Positions 12,801-19,022 of a DNA stretch of 64,000 nt are shown here, piece after piece. Source of the stretch: Candidatus Auribacter fodinae (GTDB taxonomy: Bacteria > Auribacterota > Auribacteria > Auribacterales > Auribacteraceae); contig QZJZ01000035.1 in the NCBI GenBank assembly GCA_003599815.1, positions 1-64,000 on the forward strand, read 5' to 3'. The position numbers were made by a program, and so were the translations under genes. How positions within the stretch are numbered: the stretch's first letter is position 1; the number at the start of each line of letters is the position of its first letter. The notes under the pieces were generated by a model. That model worked only from the letters and a program-made list of their open reading frames with translations, ran no database searches and was not told the origin of the DNA.

Positions 12801-15800
12801 ATGTTGTTCTATGGGATCGCCGTTCGAACGACAATACGGCTTGCGGATTGTTTGGGCAGGTTATTGACGGCGAAGGTGTAATGGCTGATGAACCGTTGTT
12901 CCTGTCTGAAACGCCGTATTATTACCGTACTGCGGTCGCCTCTGCGCAGGATGATAATGTGTTCTTTACGTGGTCATTAAGCGGTGAAGATTTTTCTCTG
13001 GAATATGATTCCGAAGTGCACGGGCGATTTGTTGATGTTAAAAGCGGTATGTTTGTGACTGATGAATTTCTGGTAAACAGGTCGCTCCGGGAAAGTCAGG
13101 TTATCAGGGATGTGGCGACTGACGGTGAAAACTATTTTGTTGTCTGGACAAGCAAATATTCTTCCGAGCCGGAGACACGTTATCACATTAAAGCCGTTCT
13201 TGTTCAGCATGGCGCCTTTACTGATCCGATGAATCCTGATTCAGACAATGACGGATTACTTGATGGGTTTGAAGTGAGCACCACTGGCACCAATCCCGCT
13301 CTTGCAGACAGCGACGGCGATACTGTGCCCGATAACTGGGAACTCGCTAACAACTGTAATCCGCTCATAGATGACGGTTCCGAAGATACTGATAATGACG
13401 GATTGCAAAACAGTGAGGAATTCGCTAATAATACTGATCCACAGATAGGTGATACTGATAATGACGGTATTCTCGATGGTATAGAGATTCTTGTCAATAC
13501 TGATCCTATGCTGTCAGATACCGATAATGACGGACTCACTGATTTTGAAGAATTAAACGATTTTAATACAAACCCATTGTCATGCGATACTGACAATGAT
13601 GGTTTGTTTGATAAGGACGAACTAGTTTATTCCCAAAGCAATCCGCTCCTTGCAGATACTGACAATGATGGCTTGCTGGATGGTGAGGAAATTCAATATA
13701 CGATCGTCCTGGGAGACGAATTTAAGATTAACACAAATTTATATACGTTTAATGTTAATCCTTCACTCTCCTTTGATGGTGAAAAATATATAGTTGTATG
13801 GGAAGATTCTTTATCAGAGAATTTCGAACATATATTTTTACAGGCGCTTGCTGTAAATGGACAAAAAATTGGGGACGAACAGATTGTCTATTCATACGAA
13901 GAAAATAGTTTTTTGACACTCCCTGCAATCGCAAGTACGCCTAATAAGTCTTATATTACTTGGGAATCAGGTAGTAATGGCGATATTTTTGCAAGTATTT
14001 GGGACACTGATATAAATAACGGACAAATTATAAAGGTTAATTCGTATACAAGAGGTAATTACCAGCTAGCCGATATTAGCAGTGATGGTAGCAACTTTCT
14101 GGTGGTATGGCAAAGTTCAGAACAGGATGGATCGGGTTATGGAATATATGGCAGAATGTTTAATGAAACTCCAGCTCCATTAACTTCTGAATTCCAGATA
14201 AACTCGTATACTTTAGGTGACCAACATTCTCCTGTGATCGACTGTAATAATGATGAGTATCTGGTTGCCTGGATATCGGGCAATAAAGTTATTGCCCGCT
14301 TTTTAACATTGTCAGGTGACTTTAAAGGAAATGAGATACAAATCAATGCTACAACAGAACCTATAGAATATTGGCTCGATATAGCTCATTTAAACTCATG
14401 TTATCTGATTATATGGTCTGTACAGGTGAGTGAATATGAAACAGCAATATACGGCAGAATCATAAATCAGAATGGTAATTTTGTTACTGATGAGTTCCAG
14501 ATTAGCACTACTCCGGATTTTTATTTGAGATACCAGTCAGTTTCATCCAATGGCAAAAGTTTTCTTGTAACATGGCATGCGAGTGATAGTTTTTATGACC
14601 AGGATATTTTCGGACAATCAATTAATCAGTATGGACAAAAAAATGGTCAGGAATTCATGATTTATTCTAATACCACCCATTCTCGGGATAACCCAACGAT
14701 TACTTCAGACGGCAATAATTATTGCATTGTTTGGGAGCGTAACGATAATTTTTCAGATGTAATTCAGGGATGTATCACTGAAGCAGGAGAGCCAATAACA
14801 GTATATAATCCATTAGTTGCTGACATCGACAATGATGGATTGACTGATGGTGAAGAAGTCAAAATTTATTCTACAAATCCATTTTTAGTGGATTCCGATA
14901 ATGATGGATTGACTGACGGTGAAGAAATTCTAGACTTCGACACAAACCCGTTACTCGCTGATACTGAAAATGATAGCTACTATGACAAATGGGAAGTAGA
15001 ACATGGGCTTGACCCCACAATAGATGACCGCTATTTTGATTTAGATAATGATGGCTTGACAAACATCTATGAACTTCAAGAATCTTTTACTCCCCATGAT
15101 ATTGCGGATGCGGATAATGATGGGCTCAAAGATGGACAGGAAATTTTGATATACGGTACAGATCCATTTGATGATGATAGTGATGATGATGGCTTGAATG
15201 ACGGCCTGGAAATCGCCTTAATGTCTGATCCCCACCTGACAGACACGGACCTTGATGGGATAACTGATTTTGAGGAAACATATATTTATCCTACATCGCT
15301 TATTTTAGCGGACACTGATAATGATGGTTTGTTGGATAGCGAAGAAATATTCAAAACACAAACCAACCCGCTTTTGAAAGATATGGATTATGATGGTTTG
15401 CCTGATGGAGAGGAATTTCGCTTATCTCTTGAATTTGGGGATGAATTTCAAATTAACACCACAACATCTCCTAAACAATACTATCAGGACGTGATTTTTG
15501 ATGGTAACCAGTATGTAGTTGCATGGGACAGGTATAACGGTTCGGCTGACTCAATTTATACTCAGAGGATTAGTGTAAACGGAGAAAAAATAGGCGGTGA
15601 AATTATTGTGGAGACACAAGAAGCAAGTAGCTTAGATTACCCTGTTATGTCTAGTATTGCAGGAGAAACACTGATCATTTGGTATCGCGATGATTATGAT
15701 ACGGATTATTATGGCTTTGATGGAAGGATAATGAATTCGGATGGATCGTTCAAGACAGACTCTACAATGATCGCTCAAGGTTGGTTCAATCATTCTGTTG

Positions 15801-18067
15801 CTACGGATGGCACAAATTATTTTATGTCATGGTATTCAGATAAGGATATTTATGGACTTTTACTGGATACCACGCAAAATCCGGTTATTCCGGAATTTAT
15901 AGTAAATGCATACGCTACAGATATGCATGATTACTATTCTGATATTGATTGTAATGGAGAGACATATTTAGTTGTATGGCAGTCCAAACCTACATCAGAA
16001 TGGTTTGGTGATGATATTAAGTGTCAACTGTTTTCTCGCTCAGGTGAAAAAATAGGTAATGAGACTGATGTAAGTATTTCAAGCGGAGATGAATCGTACG
16101 TTTCTCCCAAAGTAACCCATATGGGATCACATTATCTTATCGTGTGGTGTATTTCTGATATTCAGAACGGGACTCCTGCTGCAATTTATGGAAGGATTAT
16201 TGATAATGATGGGAAATTTTTGACTGATAGTTTTCTGATTCATGTCTTTGATTCAATGCATTATGAAGCTCTATCACTATGCTCTAATGGCACTGTTACA
16301 TTAGTGAGTTGGTCGAATGGTTATTCTGTTATGGGCATTGCACTTAGAAGTGACGGGTCAAAAATAGGATCTGAATTCATTATTAATGATTCCGGTTCAG
16401 GTTACCGCCGCTATAAACCTGTAATTGCTTCTGATGGAGAAAATTGTCTTATTGTCTGGCCTTGGGATCATTGGGATCAAATAGGTGGATCGTTGTCCGG
16501 CATTGTAGGACGTCTGTTGGAGCCTTCATACAAATATTTTTCTGATCCAACCAACCCAGACACGGATAATGACGGCATGACCGACGGTTGGGAAGTGGCG
16601 CATAACCTTGATCCATTGGTGGATGACTCGCAGGACGACGAGGAGGGCGACGGGGTTATCAATCTGGATGAGTTCAGGTTTGGGTCTGACCCGCATACCG
16701 CTTTCAGCGATAATGATCTAATATCAGATTATGATGAAATCTATGTCTATCATACTAACCCCGGCGCTACAGATACGGATGGTGACGGAGTCTCGGATTC
16801 TGACGAAATCAACGCAGGTACCGATCCGTTGACTCCGAGCAGGTACTTCACCGCTCAGCGCGAGAGCTCGCATTACCGCATTGACGCTGAACAATTTGGC
16901 TCTTCGGTGTTTAGCTTATCCATCACATACGACAATTTCAGCGCGCAGTCAAATCACAGTCAGGAATCGGAACAGATCAGCCTGCATTACACCCTTCTGC
17001 CGTGGTTCTCCAACGGCGTGAATATAAATAGCGACAACGACCGCATGCCCGACTGGTGGGAAAAACGGATGGGCACAAATCCGTTACTTGCTGACGGCAA
17101 TGCTGATATGGATAATGACGGGCTATTTAACATCACGGAATATCTTACCGGCTCTAATCCGTCCAACCCTGATACTGACGGCGACGGATTGCCTGACGGA
17201 TACGAGTTTGCGTACGGTTTTGATATACTCAACCCTGATGGGGCACTGGACGCTGATAACGACGGTTCACCGAATAACGAGGAATACGCCAGCCAGACAG
17301 ACCCGCGTAACCCTGATACCGACGGCGACGGTGTGCCGGACGGTGCGGATTATGATCCGCTAATACCGCAACGGCTCTTATCGCAGATCAGGCAGAGCAC
17401 GCATTACACCATTGATCTGGAGACGCTTAACTCGTTCGGCGCAGGCTATTCAACATCAGTGCACTGCGAAATGATGACATCATCCATTATGTGTATGCTC
17501 GATACGTGGGCAACTGCTTTGAACTATAACCTTGAAAGCGGACTGCTCTTTATCCTGTGCAATGATACCGACGGCGACGGTATGCCCAACCAGTGGGAAA
17601 ATGCTCAGGGCTTTAATTTCTATGATGACGATAGTTATCTGGATACTGACAACGACTCCCTGCCGAACATTGATGAATATCGCCATTATACCAATCCGCA
17701 TAATGCTGATACGGACGGCGACGGGCAGAACGACGGGTTTGAGGTTATGGCTGGCACCGATGCGGATAACGATTCGTCAATTTTCGCATGCACAGTTGAA
17801 ATTGATTCAAGCCTGAATGTTGTATTGTGCTGGCCGTCGAATCCTGATATGACATATACATACTCGATTATGGTGACGGACGACATTTCCTCTTCGCCCA
17901 AAGTGTATTATGATGGAATCACCCCGGATGTATCCGGTAAAAATACATTGATTGATACGGGTAAAGACGGAAACGGGAATGGATTATATACAGACGAAGG
18001 CGATTTCCCGCCGCCGTCTGGTTCTGATGTAAAGCAAAGATTCTATAAAGTTCTGATAAACTATTAA
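3854..18067 (+). CDS. Giant secreted protein: eight 7-bladed propeller-like blocks with TSP3 calcium-binding spacers
   Basis: 4,737 residues with an N-terminal signal peptide (residues 1-25, ending LRGLFA). It alternates two kinds of module. Acidic clusters of DxDxDGLxD repeats (about 63 in all) match calcium-binding thrombospondin type 3 repeats. Between them are eight blocks of roughly 45-55-residue repeats with a core like NPAVASNGxxYLVVW, followed by GIYGQ and GSEFxINTYT. I count seven repeats in every block (approximate residues 103-448, 629-987, 1142-1496, 1724-2077, 2206-2638, 2762-3120, 3299-3651, 3876-4228), as expected for 7-bladed beta-propellers. After the last block come TSP3 clusters split by two short unique segments, and a C-terminal module (about 4646-4737) ending RFYKVLINY. 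There is no PEP-CTERM tail. A surface or extracellular rod or adhesin role stabilised by Ca2+ is inferred; nothing shows enzymatic function. The next gene starts 23 bases after the stop. Confidence 0.9.
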   Translation: MTRQKLFIIAVAAFVCVCPLRGLFALDSDNDGMPDEWEQTYALNPTLDDSSADPDNDSLINITEYQLSTNPIVSDTDNDGLLDGEERQLDKVELLVSSAIGGEQYDPSVAYNGTHYLVVWDNLPDYAIQGQLFNRNGAKVDAEFIVAAYSNDVDFVNIGISGTDFIVSWDSYAQDGDGYGIYAQRVDETGGLQGSLFRVNTYTASSQTGSSVRDGDSAYCAVWSSWNQDGSQNGIYGQLHTTQGEKVGSEFRVNMFTANTQTNAVISHDGSNYLIAWQTYGQQHEYDIYARLLSDTGAFIDEEFLVNSYTTAYQIGPAIASIGGSSLITWMCSVQDGSGYGIFGRIVDNDGSFITGEFQINTGTLNAQTNPAVAACASSYVVCWRSYEQDGCGVYSQHIDLNGNKVGNEQRVNSLNSTDLADIDVASDGNRFFTVWQQGGNIHAALMSRDSLNTNPLVSDTDNDSLSDGQEVNTYHTDPLLSDTDSDGLTDGDEVHTHGTNPLLSDTDDDGKTDKWEVDNGYDPLVSNEYDTDNDGLTDSEEIDEYGTNYLLADTDGDGLSDYDEILVYSTHPLITDTDEDSVSDGDEVLNHHTNPLLSDTDNDGLADYEELFDAAQTARVNTTITMTQSNPAVAYGTGRYFVVWQTQYVNEYNDNIMGQFLIESGNSIGAEFRINTYSNNKQQHPDVASNGSVYFVVWDSSLQDGYWEGIYGQFINPDGSKSGAELAINTFTAHQQTNPSTASDGDAFFVTWESKYQDGNLYGIFARKYASDGTTIGSEFQVNTYTTSDQLLPQIASGGTSYLIVWQSTDQDGSAEGIFAHLIGSDGNLSGAEFQVNTYTIGAQKNASIASNGVSYCVTWQSETQDGDNDGIFAQFIDLSGNLLGTEITVNTHTAGKQSNPVVMVKGLDYLVAWETVDAQSGKTYIAGQWLSQSGAIQGTEFVLYENTVNSVAVPDGSIAGNTMYLAWQDTVALDVYGQLRRFGYNTDPTNADTDNDGLTDGYEVQHGLNPLVNDTNLDSDDDGLSDSLEVNVYGTDKYDADSDDDGLNDGEEILTYSTDPLDNDSDDDGALDGQEIVYSSDPLLFDTDNDGLSDGAEIKNYGTNPVRTDTDNDGLSDIEELIVNIEFGDEIRIPTITSNDQLNPLVVFNGQNYIVVWESYYNYDYCIFSQRFDSNGMKIGSETKIHEDSSNYDLKYPAVSGISGESFIVWTREYTSSSYHDIYGRMMYANGTFKTSYSRLNSYTTSYQQMPVLTTDGTNYLVTWQSRYQDGYGYGIYGKLLNSTQAAITSDFLVNTSTQSDQTNPAVDCNGETYLISWTSTQNGNNDIYAQLLSLNGEKIGSEILINSYITGSQVYPAIAHVNNEYIIVWHSDQPQYGFSINGRLLDQTGAFMSGEFQINTSTGDELKYPAVASSGKGFLVVWQTANDTNIVGQYINQDGRKIGSEITFNAYTSGTQTDPAVASDGENFFVVWESQYQDGSGWGIHGCVTTSGEPMEGYTDPLVPDTDNDGLLDGQEVNTYLTDPLLADTDNDALDDADELFVYFTDPLAIDTDTDGLTDGEEVNTHHTNPLLVDTDNDGASDKWEIDNGYNPLIIDPDDADNDGLLDIQEIFTYGTDPHLWDTDNDSLSDYDEIMIYFSNPLDSDSDDDGLLDEQEIQASTNPQSADTDNDGLTDREELQDHGTSPLLADTDNDGLLDSEEFRIDVSIGKDILINTPGMYYQACPSIASNRVDYMVTWYSYYNGNYCIFARRLNKNGTVNDPEIIVVENNYDHFRPDISSNGSDFFITWDRYSNSSYYDNDIYGRVLYEDGTIKTPVYYINTYSTGFQINPSISTDGTNYLLVWQSEYQDGDNCGIYGRIMNTNVNAVTGEFKINTSTYNNQFEPQVECNSNTYFVAWCSDHTGDNDIYGQVLNLSGEKVGAELRINTTRTNSQFSSSITNFLSTYMVVWIANDDPNVRYNIYGRLIADDGTFISDEFHIGVSTDYTPPNVVVSSNGQVALVAWTSYNNRLVIGQFIDNTGEKLGNSFFIDQNNGRYKRNIDISSDGDSFLIAWENQVGDAHTNIYACIVSGALFYYNPLVADSDNDGLLDGEEANVYGSDPLCSDTDNDGLTDYDEVHVYETSSILFDSDNDTLSDIQELSIFHTSALTYDTDNDGLGDGFEINHLKTDPLNSDSDNDGLTDGDELLPNIYNEVPVSYSEEGQYYPSVAASEDYYFIVWEKYELSSGYTDIYGRYIDMNGRIVSPEMQINTDTSDYQQKPVIAASNSGFMVVWQSYGQDSYRYGIYGQKFDSKCTRVGSEFYVNADKYYSQYIPAICSLNDTYFAVWQNWDGGSASSSGTSYGFVVMTTIWESGIYDMAMQYDAPIEFVFDDAIQPIYVYDNDTGNPETSFILGDETALLPNYYSSGYARGIEASVFDVDGNVVRGDFRINTFTTSTQSNHRIAHNGDNYVVVWLGEHHDSNGCDIILQLVAPDGSEVLGDQLVNPEDHTFVFNPNVTAIGSKYFICWDLYDGSKYDVYGRIFDGEGSPISEDFRINTYTSLNQQQCAVASTGKTVLVVWESQNQDGNGYGLYGQMFDAYAKPIGGEFRVNQFTELDQVNASLTASGDNYFAAWNTMDSDKNSSVWISLLGTSDPNNPDSDNDGLTDGEEVNTYLTKPFDPDTDGDGLSDYDEVITYSTDPVDFDMDDDGLSDAEEINYGTNPRITDTDCDGFSDGDEIYAVGSDPLLVDSDNDGLPDEDDYTAIIGPEITVNSSTLDDHSYPVAACNGSRYLVVWDKPSSTYLCAQFFDLNGAKIGSEFNIYSDSNEIAASPTITCVGSDFVVMWEQLHNNVVVIRGKRISSEGTYLSPDPWVTSYGIYHQRYPEISTVGEECIVSFQTVPFLNAQLLLQGQRIGRNWYGNQFIINTIDSQPVYASEIAGGTTNYLSAYLSSDFNLTHYNVYAQLLNVDGTKIGGELLLDQCAGFTYVRDVLYAEGKYVVLWDRRSNDNTACGLFGQVIDGEGVMADEPLFLSETPYYYRTAVASAQDDNVFFTWSLSGEDFSLEYDSEVHGRFVDVKSGMFVTDEFLVNRSLRESQVIRDVATDGENYFVVWTSKYSSEPETRYHIKAVLVQHGAFTDPMNPDSDNDGLLDGFEVSTTGTNPALADSDGDTVPDNWELANNCNPLIDDGSEDTDNDGLQNSEEFANNTDPQIGDTDNDGILDGIEILVNTDPMLSDTDNDGLTDFEELNDFNTNPLSCDTDNDGLFDKDELVYSQSNPLLADTDNDGLLDGEEIQYTIVLGDEFKINTNLYTFNVNPSLSFDGEKYIVVWEDSLSENFEHIFLQALAVNGQKIGDEQIVYSYEENSFLTLPAIASTPNKSYITWESGSNGDIFASIWDTDINNGQIIKVNSYTRGNYQLADISSDGSNFLVVWQSSEQDGSGYGIYGRMFNETPAPLTSEFQINSYTLGDQHSPVIDCNNDEYLVAWISGNKVIARFLTLSGDFKGNEIQINATTEPIEYWLDIAHLNSCYLIIWSVQVSEYETAIYGRIINQNGNFVTDEFQISTTPDFYLRYQSVSSNGKSFLVTWHASDSFYDQDIFGQSINQYGQKNGQEFMIYSNTTHSRDNPTITSDGNNYCIVWERNDNFSDVIQGCITEAGEPITVYNPLVADIDNDGLTDGEEVKIYSTNPFLVDSDNDGLTDGEEILDFDTNPLLADTENDSYYDKWEVEHGLDPTIDDRYFDLDNDGLTNIYELQESFTPHDIADADNDGLKDGQEILIYGTDPFDDDSDDDGLNDGLEIALMSDPHLTDTDLDGITDFEETYIYPTSLILADTDNDGLLDSEEIFKTQTNPLLKDMDYDGLPDGEEFRLSLEFGDEFQINTTTSPKQYYQDVIFDGNQYVVAWDRYNGSADSIYTQRISVNGEKIGGEIIVETQEASSLDYPVMSSIAGETLIIWYRDDYDTDYYGFDGRIMNSDGSFKTDSTMIAQGWFNHSVATDGTNYFMSWYSDKDIYGLLLDTTQNPVIPEFIVNAYATDMHDYYSDIDCNGETYLVVWQSKPTSEWFGDDIKCQLFSRSGEKIGNETDVSISSGDESYVSPKVTHMGSHYLIVWCISDIQNGTPAAIYGRIIDNDGKFLTDSFLIHVFDSMHYEALSLCSNGTVTLVSWSNGYSVMGIALRSDGSKIGSEFIINDSGSGYRRYKPVIASDGENCLIVWPWDHWDQIGGSLSGIVGRLLEPSYKYFSDPTNPDTDNDGMTDGWEVAHNLDPLVDDSQDDEEGDGVINLDEFRFGSDPHTAFSDNDLISDYDEIYVYHTNPGATDTDGDGVSDSDEINAGTDPLTPSRYFTAQRESSHYRIDAEQFGSSVFSLSITYDNFSAQSNHSQESEQISLHYTLLPWFSNGVNINSDNDRMPDWWEKRMGTNPLLADGNADMDNDGLFNITEYLTGSNPSNPDTDGDGLPDGYEFAYGFDILNPDGALDADNDGSPNNEEYASQTDPRNPDTDGDGVPDGADYDPLIPQRLLSQIRQSTHYTIDLETLNSFGAGYSTSVHCEMMTSSIMCMLDTWATALNYNLESGLLFILCNDTDGDGMPNQWENAQGFNFYDDDSYLDTDNDSLPNIDEYRHYTNPHNADTDGDGQNDGFEVMAGTDADNDSSIFACTVEIDSSLNVVLCWPSNPDMTYTYSIMVTDDISSSPKVYYDGITPDVSGKNTLIDTGKDGNGNGLYTDEGDFPPPSGSDVKQRFYKVLINY
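4160..16540 (+). repeat. 56-copy intragenic protein repeat (8 blocks x 7), VVW/GIYGQ type
   Basis: Degenerate coding repeats at roughly 140-165-base spacing. Block spans are about 4160-5200, 5735-6812, 7276-8340, 9023-10083, 10470-11765, 12138-13212, 13750-14805 and 15480-16535. Blocks 3, 4, 7 and 8 resemble each other blade for blade: the fourth blade carries a DCNGETYL-like signature in all four. This points to duplication of whole seven-repeat units. The third repeat of block 5 carries an insertion of about 80 residues. Confidence 0.85.
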
Positions 18068-18090
18068 CCTCAAACAGGGGGCGAAATTCA

Positions 18091-19014
18091 ATGAAACGAT
18101 GGTATTGTATGATGACTGCTCTGGTACTGTGCGTTGTTTTCTGCGCAAGTACGCAGGCACAGAGCGATGTACCGAAAATGCTCAATTTTCAGGGGCGTGT
18201 AAGTGTTGACGGACAACCGTTTACCGGAACGAATGGGCAGTTCAAGTTTGCGCTGGTCAGCGAGGACGGGCTGACCACGTTCTGGTCGAACGATAACACC
18301 AGCGTCAACGGCGGTGAGCCGACGTCCGGTGTGGCTGTGGATGTGCGCGACGGTATATACAGCGTTGTGCTTGGCGGTGACGGCATGGCTCCGATACCCG
18401 ATACTGTTTTCGCTAATAACGGTAATGTCTGGCTAAGAATATGGTTCAACGACGGCACGCACGGGTTTGAGCGTCTTGACCCGGATCAGCGTATTTTGTC
18501 TGTGGGGTACGCTTTACGCGCGGCGGTGGCTGATAATGTGGAAAACACCTCGCGTGAGGTTATCTCCGGTATGATAGATACTCATAGTTCCGGCGATGAG
18601 TATTATGATGTATATTCATATAGCGACAGAGTTCAGGAACCTTATCCTTATTGGCCATATTACCAGTGGGTTGATGTACCGATCTATCGAAGAATGGCTG
18701 TAAAAAACATTCCAGTCGCTGGTTTATCTGTTGATGATTTACCAATAACACAAATTTATTTTGCTAATGATCCAAATGCTAGTGAGTGGTACACGAGCAT
18801 TAATGAATTAATCTATAAAGAGGCAGGTTTAGGATATGGGGCATTATGGCGTGATTACATTGAATATACCAGTTTTAGAGTAGCCAACAATATGATTAAA
18901 TTATCCTATCCGCATCTCATGGATCGTAGTAACTCTGATTCAACGCCATACATCTCCTATGTAAGCGGATCGCCATCGTATAATGTGTATTATAAAATCG
19001 TTATTATAAAATAA
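18091..19014 (+). CDS. Small secreted protein with NFQGRV-type N-terminal domain
   Basis: 307 residues with a signal peptide (1-24, ending STQAQ) and a GGGGG ribosome-binding run before the ATG. Residues 30-150 form a recognisable exported domain: NFQGRV, a glycine-rich middle with GIYSVVLGG, then RLDPDQRILSVGYALRAAVAD. This domain is common at the start of secreted tail-fibre-like proteins, where it usually precedes a variable or collagen-like part. Here the rest (150-307) is tyrosine-rich, lower in GC and unrecognised. The gene starts 23 bases after the giant propeller gene and ends 8 bases before the ligase-like gene, so the three are probably one operon and may act together at the cell surface. 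Confidence 0.7.
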   Translation: MKRWYCMMTALVLCVVFCASTQAQSDVPKMLNFQGRVSVDGQPFTGTNGQFKFALVSEDGLTTFWSNDNTSVNGGEPTSGVAVDVRDGIYSVVLGGDGMAPIPDTVFANNGNVWLRIWFNDGTHGFERLDPDQRILSVGYALRAAVADNVENTSREVISGMIDTHSSGDEYYDVYSYSDRVQEPYPYWPYYQWVDVPIYRRMAVKNIPVAGLSVDDLPITQIYFANDPNASEWYTSINELIYKEAGLGYGALWRDYIEYTSFRVANNMIKLSYPHLMDRSNSDSTPYISYVSGSPSYNVYYKIVIIK

Positions 19015-19022
19015 GTTATTCT

